Below, piece by piece: positions 1-8,360 of a stretch of DNA of 64,000 bases. The stretch spans positions 83,386-147,385 of the forward strand of contig CAWIKB010000015.1 in NCBI GenBank assembly GCA_963836605.1, in the 5' to 3' direction. Source of the DNA: Bog-473 sp963836605. Its GTDB lineage: Bacteria; Actinomycetota; Acidimicrobiia; Acidimicrobiales; RAAP-2. The translations under genes were made by a program, and so were the position numbers. The notes under the pieces were generated by a model. The model ran no database searches, was not told where the DNA came from, and saw only the letters and a program-made list of their open reading frames with translations. Each line of letters begins with the position of its first letter. The stretch's first letter is position 1.

Positions 1-1039
1 GGTGGTCGAGGGTGTGCTCGGTGAGATCACCTTCCCCACCGATGCCGTACATGATCTGCAGCTCCCATCCCGGAGCGGGTTGGGTGCCTCCCACCGCTTC
101 AAGGACGAAGGCGAAGTATTCGAGGGCTTCCCATTCGAAGCCGAGCCGGTACAACGATCGCAACATGAACGCGGAATCGCGGATCCACGTGTAGCGGTAG
201 TCCCAGTTCCGTGCCCCTCCCGGCGTTTCGGGCAGCGAGGTCGTCGACGCCGCCATGATGGCTCCCGTCGGCGCGTAGCTGAGCCCCTTCAGGGTGAGCG
301 CGCTGCGCTCGAGGTAGGGCCGCCACGGGTGGTCCGGGAACTTGCCCGCGCTGAGCCAATCCCGCCAGAACGCCACGGTCGTGGCGAGCTCGCCGACAGC
401 CTGCTCCTGGCTGGTCGGACCGTCGCCCTCCCACGAAAGGGCCACGAAGCAGGACTCACCGGCGTCCAGGGTGGTGCGCCCGTAGCAGCGGGCCCCGGCC
501 GTACCCAGCATGATCGAACTGGTCAGCGTCAGCGATGGGTCGGTCGGCGATGCCTGCGCGGTCATCGACTGGTACTCGGCCTCGTCGTACTCCCAATTCA
601 CCATGGTGGTTCCGTAGTTGAGGAGGGGCACACAGTTCACGAGCGTCTCGACTCGTCCGCCGATGCAGGTGGCCAGCCGCACCAGCGTGCCGACCGCCGC
701 CGCATCGCTGGGTGCGCGTCGATATTGCGGCCGCCGACCTCCCGGGCGCACCGGACCGATGGAGAGGAAGTCCTGGACGAGGAGCCAACCCGTGGGGGTG
801 TGCCAGGTGGTTTCGAGGACCATCGTCCCGGGGAGGTACCGCCGCTGGTGCGGGACGTGCGTGTTGGTCGGGCCGAAGCGGAAATCCCCCGCCGTGCGGT
901 CGAGCAACGCACCGAAGATGCTGGGCGCGTCGGGCCGGGGTAGACACATCCATTCGATGGCGCCGTCGGGAGCCACCAGACAACTGTTCTCGCAGTCCGA
1001 GATGAACCCGTAGTCGGCGATGGCGGGGAACGTGCTCAC
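1..1039 (-). CDS. GH15 family glycosidase (glucoamylase/trehalase-like), 3' end beyond window
   Basis: This is a family 15 glycoside hydrolase of the cytosolic actinobacterial type that hydrolyses alpha-glucosidic bonds (trehalose or oligoglucosides). It reads from a GTG at 1037-1039 for about 346 codons and runs off the left edge, so the C-terminal half is missing. The start region reads IADYGFISDCENSCLV, matching the N-terminal pattern of this family (compare IGDYGMIGDCHSL in the second GH15 gene at 27205-29079). The hallmark NWDYRYTWIRD lies about 90 residues before the edge. It is divergent from the membrane protein at 1253. The exact substrate cannot be told; mycobacterial trehalase belongs to this family. 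Confidence 0.85.
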   Translation of the reverse strand, partial: MSTFPAIADYGFISDCENSCLVAPDGAIEWMCLPRPDAPSIFGALLDRTAGDFRFGPTNTHVPHQRRYLPGTMVLETTWHTPTGWLLVQDFLSIGPVRPGGRRPQYRRAPSDAAAVGTLVRLATCIGGRVETLVNCVPLLNYGTTMVNWEYDEAEYQSMTAQASPTDPSLTLTSSIMLGTAGARCYGRTTLDAGESCFVALSWEGDGPTSQEQAVGELATTVAFWRDWLSAGKFPDHPWRPYLERSALTLKGLSYAPTGAIMAASTTSLPETPGGARNWDYRYTWIRDSAFMLRSLYRLGFEWEALEYFAFVLEAVGGTQPAPGWELQIMYGIGGEGDLTEHTLDH

Positions 1040-1052
1040 GAGCGCGCGCCGC

Positions 1053-1121
1053 TACACACAACTGCTGGATACAGGGCTACTGAATGCACGACTGCTGGCC
1101 TCCGATACACGACTGCTGGCC
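1053..1121. repeat. Short imperfect direct repeats (ACACGACTGCTGG)
   Basis: Three copies of a roughly 13-bp unit, ACAC(A/G)ACTGCTGG, lie at about 1055, 1086 and 1107 in the divergent intergenic region between the GH15 gene and the membrane protein. The two right-hand copies are nearly identical, including a following CC. They could be regulator sites or replication slippage; nothing in the sequence decides. Confidence 0.5.
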
Positions 1122-1252
1122 CCGACCGACCGCTGTGCCAACACCCTCGCTCACTGGGCCCACTCTTACACGGGATGCCGCGCATCTCAACCGGGGACTC
1201 GCCCGCTCCGCTCGACCATTCCCCCCGCGTGACATTTACGTGAGCACCTACG

Positions 1253-1921
1253 ATGCGGACCATTGACACCGTGAGAAGTCCCGTCCAAGGAGAGAAGCGG
1301 TGGCCCATGGCCATCACGCTCGTGGTGGCCATGGGCCTGCCCTTCCTGCTCCCGGGGGAATCGAGCTACCTGCCCATATGGTTCTACCCGGTGGTCGAAG
1401 CCATGCTGCTGGTCGCGGTCATCATCGCCGATCCCGGCCGCATCGACCGTCGGACGACGGTCGTCCGGGTCATCTCCGTCGGGCTGGTGGTGATTCTGGT
1501 CGCCGGTTCAACCGGAGCAACGGCGCGCCTTATCGCCGACCTCATCACCGGCGGACCCGAGACCAATTCGGCGGCCGGGCTCCTCCGCGTCGGCGCGCTG
1601 GTCTGGCTCTACTCCATCATCAGCTTCACGTTTCTGTACTGGGTCTTCGACGGCGGCGGTCCCGAAGCGCGCGCCGTGGCGCCCCGCCAATTCCCGGATC
1701 TGGCCTTTCCCCAGCACCACAACCCCGACGTGGCCCCGGCCGGGTGGCGACCCGAATTCTTCGACTATCTCTACCTGGGCTTCACCAACGCCACCGCCTT
1801 CAGCCCGACCGATGTGATGCCGCTCCGGCACTGGGCCAAGCTGGCCATGGCGGCCCAGGCCGCGGCGTCGCTCGGGCTCCTGGGCCTGGTGATCGCTCGG
1901 GCGGTGAACATCCTGCGCTGA
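1253..1921 (+). CDS. Integral membrane protein, DUF1345-like
   Basis: This 222-residue protein has about five membrane segments, near residues 18-34, 40-58, 69-92, 105-127 and 196-218. The C-terminal part reads YLGFTNATAFSPTDVMPL, a pattern I associate with the DUF1345 family and ion-channel-like proteins (a pore-like SPTD segment before the last helix). The function is unknown. The start taken is the ATG at 1253; an ATG at 1307 is a possible alternative, since an AAGGAG sits at about 1289 but too far from it. It is convergent with cydB, and the gap is filled by GC-rich repeats. Confidence 0.6.
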   Translation: MRTIDTVRSPVQGEKRWPMAITLVVAMGLPFLLPGESSYLPIWFYPVVEAMLLVAVIIADPGRIDRRTTVVRVISVGLVVILVAGSTGATARLIADLITGGPETNSAAGLLRVGALVWLYSIISFTFLYWVFDGGGPEARAVAPRQFPDLAFPQHHNPDVAPAGWRPEFFDYLYLGFTNATAFSPTDVMPLRHWAKLAMAAQAAASLGLLGLVIARAVNILR

Positions 1922-1998
1922 GTGATCATCCGCGCGAACGGTTCATCCGTCCTTGCCTCCGGTGAGCGGGGATCGCCCTCCGGCGAGTGAGGATCGAC

Positions 1999-2079
1999 GC
2001 GGCCTACCGGCGCCCACCGCGGCCTACCGCGGCGCCACCGGCGCCCACCGCGGCCCACCGCGGCGCTACCGCGGCGCCC
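1999..2079. repeat. GC-rich low-complexity repeat overlapping the 3' end of cydB
   Basis: A run built from GCGCCCACCGCGG / CCTACCGCGG units separates the convergent membrane protein gene (ends 1921) and cydB (stop codon 2066-2068), and includes the last codons of cydB. CCGCGG recurs at least five times and is self-complementary, so the region could fold strongly and act as a bidirectional termination zone; that role is inference. Confidence 0.5.
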
Positions 2080-3145
2080 CCAGCGAGGGGGTCTCCCCTC
2101 CGCTCCCGCTGGTGGCCGGACCCGGATCGGCCTCGACGGGGACCTGCTCGCGGGGCGGACCCGAGGTGAGCCGGGCCCGGAAGACGTGGAAGTTCCACGC
2201 CTGGTACAGCAGCACCAGCGGGAAGGTGATCGCGGTGACCACGGTCATGACCTGGAGTGAGTAGGAGTTGCTGGCCGAGTTGCTTATCGTCAGGTTGTAG
2301 GCGGCCTGGGTGGACGACACCATGACGCGGGGAGCGAGGTCGAAGAAGAGGGACCCGACCACGGCGGCGATGGCGATGGCGGCGGCACCGAACGACAGCC
2401 CTTCGTGCCCGTACTCCGCGGCCCCGGCGGCGCCCACCACCGCCACCACGGCCAGTGCGTCGAGCGGGTTCGGCACGAACCCTCCTCCCAGGGTGGCGTG
2501 GCTCCAGATGACGAAGCCGACGGTGGCGACAATGGCGAGCCAGCCGATCCACCGGCCGGCCAGGCGCTTGCACCGGGCGTGGAGGTCGCCATCGGTCTTG
2601 AGCGTCAAGAAGGAAGCCCCGACGAGGAGCGAGAGCACGGTCAGCGTGAGGCCGGTGAAGAGGGCGAACGGCTGCAGGAGCCCGACGAAGGTCCCGGTGT
2701 AGTTGTGGTCCTTGTCGATCGGCAGGCCGTGGAGGAGGTCGCCCAGGGCCGTCCCCAACAGCAGGGGGATCACAAGGCTGCCGATGGTCAGAGACCATTT
2801 CCACAGGTTGCGCCAGCGCGGGTCGTCGACTTTGCGGCCGTACTCGAAGGAGAGCCCACGGACGATGAGGGCCACCAGGACCAGCAGCAGCACCAGGTAG
2901 AAGGTGGAGAACATCGTGGCGTACCAGGAAGGAAAGGCCGCGAAGATGGCCGCTCCGGCCACGATGAGCCAGACCTCGTTCCCGTCCCAGAACGGCCCGA
3001 TGGAATTGACGGCCATCCGGCGCTCGACGTCGGTCCGGCCCACGAACGAGTGCAGCATCCCCACCCCGAAGTCGAATCCCTCCAGCACGAAGAAGCCCAC
3101 CCACAGCACGGCGATGATGAAGAACCACAGGTTGTTCAGGTGCAT
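2066..3145 (-). CDS. cydB: Cytochrome bd ubiquinol oxidase subunit II
   Basis: CydB is the second membrane subunit of the cytochrome bd quinol:O2 oxidoreductase. The protein has 359 residues, close to the usual 330-380. It starts at the N-terminus with the first helix and the family-typical FVLEGFDFGVGML, followed by the conserved region NSIGPFWDGNEVWL near residue 48. About eight or nine membrane helices are visible. It begins 9 bp after the cydA stop codon and is the last gene of the cydD-cydC-cydA-cydB operon. The 3' end runs into the GC-rich repeat at 1999-2079. Confidence 0.96.
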   Translation of the reverse strand: MHLNNLWFFIIAVLWVGFFVLEGFDFGVGMLHSFVGRTDVERRMAVNSIGPFWDGNEVWLIVAGAAIFAAFPSWYATMFSTFYLVLLLVLVALIVRGLSFEYGRKVDDPRWRNLWKWSLTIGSLVIPLLLGTALGDLLHGLPIDKDHNYTGTFVGLLQPFALFTGLTLTVLSLLVGASFLTLKTDGDLHARCKRLAGRWIGWLAIVATVGFVIWSHATLGGGFVPNPLDALAVVAVVGAAGAAEYGHEGLSFGAAAIAIAAVVGSLFFDLAPRVMVSSTQAAYNLTISNSASNSYSLQVMTVVTAITFPLVLLYQAWNFHVFRARLTSGPPREQVPVEADPGPATSGSGGETPSLGAPR

Positions 3146-3154
3146 GCGATGCTC

Positions 3155-4588
3155 CTAGTAGACGAGGGCCGGGACGCGATCGTGCGCGGGGTCATCGGAC
3201 GGGACATCCCCGCCGAGGTCCGACGGGCCGTCTCCGTCGGGTGGGGAATCGGCGTCGAGCGTCCTCCGCCCGTAGCGGATCATCAGGTAGGCATCGGCGA
3301 CCCCCAGCGCGACGTACAAGAGCACGAAGACGATGAGGCTGATGGTGACGTCGGTGGTGGTGACCGACGGTGACGCCGCGCTGGACGTCTTCATCAGACC
3401 CTGGACGATCCAGGGCTGGCGCCCGCTCTCGGTGAGAAGCCACCCGGCGGTGTTCATCAGGAAGGGAACGATGGCCAGCCAGGGGGCGACGAGCAGGAAC
3501 CACTTGGCCTTCTCGAGCCTCTTTCGCCGCAACAGCCAGGCTCCCCACAGGGCGAACAGCATGATGAGTGCGCCGAAGTAGGCCATGACGCGCATCGACC
3601 AGTACTGGATGAACACGTTCGGAACGTAGTTCCCGGGCCCGTATTCCTTGGTGTACTGGGCCTGGAGCTGGTTCATGCCCTGCACTTCCCCGTCGACGTG
3701 GTTGGTGGCCAGAATGGACAGCAGGTCCGGCACTTCGAGTATCTGGGTGGGCGTCTCGTCATTGGGCCCACCGCCGATCTGGAAGAGCGAGAACGGGCAG
3801 TGGGAATCGCAGGTGTTCCACAGCGCCTCGGCGGCCGCGATCTTCATGGGCTGGTACTTGCCTTCCTGCACCCCCAACTCGCTGCCCACGAAGAGGTTCA
3901 AGAAGATGGCGGGGACCAGGACGACCACCGAGATGATGGCGGTGCGCCGGAAGGCGTCGACCGAGCTCTTGCGCCGCAGGTGCCACGCCGAGAAGGCCAG
4001 CATGATCAAGGAGCCGGTCACCAGTGAGGCCAGGACGACGTGGCTGTAACCCCACAGGAACACCGGGTTGGTGAACAGCGCCCAGATGTTGTTGAGCTGG
4101 GGATTGTGGTGGGAGTCGAGGACGTAGCCGACCGGGTGCTGCATCCACGAGTTGGCCGCCATGATGAAGGCCCCCGAGAGCAGGGTGGCGCCGGACACGA
4201 TCCAGATACAGGCCAGGTGCAGCTTCCTCGACAGCCGGTCCCATCCGAAGATCCAGATGCCGAGGAAGGTGGACTCGAGAAAGAAGGCGGCCAGGCCCTC
4301 CATGGCCAAGGGCCCACCGAACACGTTGCCGACGTAGCGGGAGTAGGTCGACCAGTTCATGCCGAATTCGAACTCCTGCACCAGTCCGGTGACCACCCCG
4401 ATGGCGACGTTGATAAGGAGGAGGGTCCCGAAGAACTTGGTGAGCCGCTTGAACACCGGGTTCTCCTTGCGGTACCAGCTGGTCTGGAGCAGCGCGACGA
4501 GGAAGGCCAGACCGATGGTGACCGGTACGAACAAGAAGTGGTAGATGCTGGTGGTGGCGAACTGCCACCGGGCGAGATCGACGTTCAC
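3155..4588 (-). CDS. cydA: Cytochrome bd ubiquinol oxidase subunit I
   Basis: CydA carries the three hemes and the quinol site of cytochrome bd oxidase, a high-affinity terminal oxidase for low oxygen or stress. His17 in the first helix (SIYHFLFVPVT) matches the heme b595 ligand of the family, and the histidine in WGYSHVVLASL near residue 180 fits another heme ligand. The GRQPW motif after the Q-loop region is present. Length is 477 residues; the Q-loop looks like the short form. The start is a GTG at 4586-4588 that overlaps the cydC stop by 4 nt, indicating translational coupling. Confidence 0.97.
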   Translation of the reverse strand: MNVDLARWQFATTSIYHFLFVPVTIGLAFLVALLQTSWYRKENPVFKRLTKFFGTLLLINVAIGVVTGLVQEFEFGMNWSTYSRYVGNVFGGPLAMEGLAAFFLESTFLGIWIFGWDRLSRKLHLACIWIVSGATLLSGAFIMAANSWMQHPVGYVLDSHHNPQLNNIWALFTNPVFLWGYSHVVLASLVTGSLIMLAFSAWHLRRKSSVDAFRRTAIISVVVLVPAIFLNLFVGSELGVQEGKYQPMKIAAAEALWNTCDSHCPFSLFQIGGGPNDETPTQILEVPDLLSILATNHVDGEVQGMNQLQAQYTKEYGPGNYVPNVFIQYWSMRVMAYFGALIMLFALWGAWLLRRKRLEKAKWFLLVAPWLAIVPFLMNTAGWLLTESGRQPWIVQGLMKTSSAASPSVTTTDVTISLIVFVLLYVALGVADAYLMIRYGRRTLDADSPPDGDGPSDLGGDVPSDDPAHDRVPALVY

Positions 4589-6468
4589 GGTTCGACCCCC
4601 CAGTCGCTCGACGGCTGCGCCGACAGCACGGCGAGCTCCTCGTGCTCCTGCCCTGGCTCCCGCCCCGGGCCATCCTCGCCGTGCGCGTAGGGGTCCGGAT
4701 ACATATCGGTCCTCACTTCCTCCTGGTACAGCTTCGAGTAGCGACCGCCCGCCTCGTGCAGCGCCTGGTGGGTGCCTCGTTCGACCACCCGGCCCCCGTC
4801 CATGACGACGATCTCATCGACGGTCTCGAGGCCGGCCATGCGATGGGTGATGAAGAGCACGGAACGACCGGCCGTCATCCGCAAGAGGTCGGCGGTGAGC
4901 GCGTCGGCCGCACCGGTGTCGAGGTGCTCGGTGGGCTCATCGAGCACCAGCACGGGGAAGTCGGCGAGGAGGGCGCGGGCCACGGCGACCCGTTGGCGCT
5001 GGCCGCCCGAGAGGCGGGCACCGTGGCGACCCACCGCAGTGGAGAGCCCCAGCGGGAGCTCCGCGAGCCACTGGCCCAGGCCGACCCGTTCGAGCACGTG
5101 GCGAAGCTCGTCATCGGACGCATCGCGGCGTCCGATGCGCAGGTTCTCGGCGATGGTCGTCTCGAAGAGGTGGGCATCCTGGCCCACCAGGCCGATGATG
5201 CGGCGTTGGTCGTCACCGTCACATCGCTCGAAGGGCGTGCCGTTCAGCGTGGCCACGCCCGAGCTCGGCGACAGGAAGCCCACGAGGACGGCGGCCACGG
5301 TCGACTTGCCCGACCCGCTGGGGCCCACGAGGGCGACCCGGCGACCGGGCGAGAGCCGTAGATCGACCCCGCGCAGGGCGGAGACCCGGGTGTCCGGGTA
5401 CCCGGCCCACACCCCGGAGAGCTCCACGGAGGTCAATCGCCGTGGCAGCTCGGCGGGGTGGTCGGGCTCGACGACCGGAGCCGGCGCATCCGTGACCGCG
5501 AAGACCCGTGCCGCGGCCTGTCGCGATTTCTGCAGGGCCTGGGTGGCCACGGGCAGGCCGACCACCAGCTCGAAGGCGGCGAGAGGGATCAGGACGATCA
5601 CCGCCAACAGGACCCCGCTGAGCCGGCCGGATCCAACAGCCGGGATCCCCACCATGAGGCAGCCCCAGCAGGCCAGTCCCGCCAGCAGGGTGGTCAGGGC
5701 CAGCCCGATGCCGGCGGTCCCCGCTGAAGAGGCGGCGATGGCGGCCATCTCGGCGTCGTGGCGCCGCACGGCCGCCAGTTGGGGTCCCGTGGCGCCGAAG
5801 GCGACCAGCTCAGGAGCGCCCTCGATGAGATCGACCACGGAGGTGCCGAGCTCCCCGCGCACATGCGCGAATCTCGCTTCCCGGCGCCGCGCCAGGAAGC
5901 CGGTGAGCCACGGTACGACGGTGGAAGCCAGGAGGAGCGCTGCCGCCAGCACCAGGGCCGCCGCCGGGAGCATCCACCACAGCAGGGCGACGGTTCCCAC
6001 GCCCACCATGAGGGCGATGGCGAACGGCGGGATGACCCGGATGATCACGTCCTGGAGCGAATCGACGTCGCGCACCATCCGCGCCAACAGATCGCCCTGG
6101 CCGAATCCGGGTAGGCCGGCCGGAGCCAGACGCTCGAGCTGTCGGTAGACCCGCACCCGCAGGCCGGACAGGACACGGAACGCCGCGTCGTGACCCACCA
6201 GGCGCTCGCCGTAACGGAGGAAGCCCCGCGTCAAGCCAAAGAACTGGACGCCCACGATGGCGACGGCCAGCGCCGATTCACTGGGGTGCTGGGCCGCTCT
6301 CGAGATCAACCACGCCGCGGTACCCATCAAACCGATGTCGGCCGCGATGGCGCCGGCTCCGAGTAGGGACGCCAGAGCGATCCGGCCCGCTGGCTGCGCC
6401 ACCCCCAGGGTGCGGATGATCGGTGCCTTGTCGGTCTCCGGTGCCATCTCCGTCGAGTCTGCCTTCAT
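4585..6468 (-). CDS. cydC: Thiol reductant ABC exporter subunit CydC
   Basis: CydC is one half of the heterodimeric CydDC ABC exporter, which moves cysteine/glutathione-type thiols and is needed to assemble cytochrome bd. The 627-residue protein has a six-helix membrane domain (about 30-320) and an ATPase domain: Walker A GPSGSGKST at 382-390, signature LSGGQ at 486-490 and Walker B VLVLDEP at 506-512. The C-terminal tail after about residue 595 is acidic and unusual. The start ATG overlaps the cydD stop by 4 nt and its own stop overlaps cydA by 4 nt. CydC/CydD assignment follows sequence character and gene order; the two are paralogues. Confidence 0.92.
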   Translation of the reverse strand: MKADSTEMAPETDKAPIIRTLGVAQPAGRIALASLLGAGAIAADIGLMGTAAWLISRAAQHPSESALAVAIVGVQFFGLTRGFLRYGERLVGHDAAFRVLSGLRVRVYRQLERLAPAGLPGFGQGDLLARMVRDVDSLQDVIIRVIPPFAIALMVGVGTVALLWWMLPAAALVLAAALLLASTVVPWLTGFLARRREARFAHVRGELGTSVVDLIEGAPELVAFGATGPQLAAVRRHDAEMAAIAASSAGTAGIGLALTTLLAGLACWGCLMVGIPAVGSGRLSGVLLAVIVLIPLAAFELVVGLPVATQALQKSRQAAARVFAVTDAPAPVVEPDHPAELPRRLTSVELSGVWAGYPDTRVSALRGVDLRLSPGRRVALVGPSGSGKSTVAAVLVGFLSPSSGVATLNGTPFERCDGDDQRRIIGLVGQDAHLFETTIAENLRIGRRDASDDELRHVLERVGLGQWLAELPLGLSTAVGRHGARLSGGQRQRVAVARALLADFPVLVLDEPTEHLDTGAADALTADLLRMTAGRSVLFITHRMAGLETVDEIVVMDGGRVVERGTHQALHEAGGRYSKLYQEEVRTDMYPDPYAHGEDGPGREPGQEHEELAVLSAQPSSDWGVEP

Positions 6469-8225
6469 CGCACACCCTCGACGGTGGACCCGAGCGAGAT
6501 CACGCGGTCAGCCACGTCGAGCAACGAGGGGCGGTGGGCCACCATGATCACCGTGCGTTCGGCCATGAGGCTCCGCACCGCGAGGAGAACCGCCTCTTCG
6601 GTCTCCCCATCGAGATTGGCGGTCGGCTCATCAAGGAGGAGGAGCGGCGTATCGCGCAGGAAGGCCCGGGCCAGAGCCACCCGTTGGCGCTCGCCGGCGG
6701 AGAGGCCGGCCCCCGCGGGGCCGAGGGGGGTGGCCAGGCCATCGGGAAGGCGAGCCACCACCTGCTCCAGACCGGCGCGCGCGATGACCGAACTGAGCTC
6801 GGCGTCACTGGCGCCGGGTCGGCTCAGACGGACGTTCTCGGCGATCGTCCGAGCGAAGAGGTGGGGACGCTGGGGCACCCAGGACAGCTGGGCGCGCCAG
6901 GTGTCGGGATCCAGGTCGGCCAGGTCGACGCCCCCGACGCGCACGGATCCCGACGTCGACGGCGTGAGGCAGAGCAGCACGCTGAGCAGCGTCGACTTGC
7001 CGCATCCGCTCGGTCCGGTCACGGCCAGGACCTCGCCCGGTTCGACGGACAGGGAGGAGACCTCGAGCGCCGGTTGCCGGCGGCCGGGGTAGACGACCGC
7101 CAAGTTCTCGACACGAAGGGCCGAGCGCGAAAGATCCGGCACCACGCTGCCGGTGCCCCGCGGTGGGACCGGCCGCTCCAGGACGGCGAAGACCTCGTCG
7201 GCCGCCTTCATGCCCTCGGCGCTGGCGTGGAAGTTGGTACCGAGGAGCCGGAGCGGCAGATACGCCTCGGGCGCCAGAATGAGAACGAACAGCGCTGTGG
7301 CCAAGCTGAGATGACCACCGAGCAGGCGGAGTCCGACCGCCACCGCGACCAGCGCCACCGAAATGGTGGCCAGAAGCTCGAGAATGAGCGACGACAGGAA
7401 GGCAATCCGCAACGTGGCCATGGTGGCCGTCCGGTACTGGTCGGTGATGTCCTGAATCGCCGCCGCCTGGGCCTTGGCCCGCCCGAACACTTTGAGGGTG
7501 GGCAGGCCGGCGACCACGTCGAGGAAGTGTCCGGCCAGCCGTTGCAGGAGGAGGGCCTGCCGCGCCATCTTCTGCCTGGCCGACGAGCCGACGAGCGCCA
7601 TGAACAGAGGTATCAAGGGCACGGTCAGGGCAATGATCAAGGCCGATATGAGGTCCGCCCGGAGGACGACGACGACGACGGTGACCGGCACGACCACCGA
7701 GAGGAACACCTGGGGCAGGTAGCGGGCGAAGTAGCTGTCGAGGGCATCGATGCCGCTGGTGGCCAGGACCGTCAGCCGTCCCGACTGCTCGCGGTCGAGC
7801 CCGGTCGGGCCCAATCGGGCGACCCGTTCCACCAACGCTCCTCGGAGGTCAGATTTGGCCCTCGCCGAGGCGCGATCCGCTGCCCGCTCGGAGAGCCAGC
7901 CCACCCCGGCCCGTCCGACGATCACCAGCAACAAGAGCGTCACCGGCACGTCGAGCCGCGCCAGTCCCTCGTGCTCGATGAAGGCTCCGGACACGGCGGT
8001 CGCCAGAAGCCACGCCTGGGCCACCACCAGGAACGCGGTACAGCCCCCCAGGAGCACCGTCGTCACCAGGTAACGCCGCGTGCTGCGGGTGTAGTGGAGC
8101 AACCTCGGATCGAGCGGCCCGGAAGGGGCTCGCTCCGGCCTGGGAGGCCCGGCGTGGTCCCTCCGTGGTGACGGGTCAGCGGCTGGGCCTTCTCCCCGCT
8201 TGAGCTGAGACTCCGAGCCGATCAC
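6465..8225 (-). CDS. cydD: Thiol reductant ABC exporter subunit CydD
   Basis: CydD pairs with CydC as an ABC exporter required for cytochrome bd maturation. The 586-residue protein has an N-terminal six-helix domain (about 45-330) and a C-terminal ATPase with Walker A GPSGCGKST near residue 400, a slightly divergent signature LSAGERQRV near 500, and Walker B LLLLDEPTANLD. It is the first gene of the operon, beginning with GTG at 8223-8225. The operon promoter should lie in the 135-bp divergent gap towards the permease gene at 8361. Confidence 0.92.
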   Translation of the reverse strand: MIGSESQLKRGEGPAADPSPRRDHAGPPRPERAPSGPLDPRLLHYTRSTRRYLVTTVLLGGCTAFLVVAQAWLLATAVSGAFIEHEGLARLDVPVTLLLLVIVGRAGVGWLSERAADRASARAKSDLRGALVERVARLGPTGLDREQSGRLTVLATSGIDALDSYFARYLPQVFLSVVVPVTVVVVVLRADLISALIIALTVPLIPLFMALVGSSARQKMARQALLLQRLAGHFLDVVAGLPTLKVFGRAKAQAAAIQDITDQYRTATMATLRIAFLSSLILELLATISVALVAVAVGLRLLGGHLSLATALFVLILAPEAYLPLRLLGTNFHASAEGMKAADEVFAVLERPVPPRGTGSVVPDLSRSALRVENLAVVYPGRRQPALEVSSLSVEPGEVLAVTGPSGCGKSTLLSVLLCLTPSTSGSVRVGGVDLADLDPDTWRAQLSWVPQRPHLFARTIAENVRLSRPGASDAELSSVIARAGLEQVVARLPDGLATPLGPAGAGLSAGERQRVALARAFLRDTPLLLLDEPTANLDGETEEAVLLAVRSLMAERTVIMVAHRPSLLDVADRVISLGSTVEGVR

Positions 8226-8360
8226 CGGCTCACACTCTCGCAGACGAACGCCAACGAGGCCATCTCCCGAGATCGCTCAGATCTCGAGTTCACTCGGGCG
8301 CCACGTTTCCACGAGCCCCCGAGCCGGCCGTGCGCATGCCCTCCCATCGACTTCGGTCGC

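Noticed and set aside
2405..3373. Long open frame antisense to cydB and the cydA end
   Set aside because: Charged low-complexity product typical of an antisense shadow in GC-rich DNA.
6423..8171. Long open frame antisense to cydD
   Set aside because: It is a codon-bias shadow of cydD, with no protein family character.
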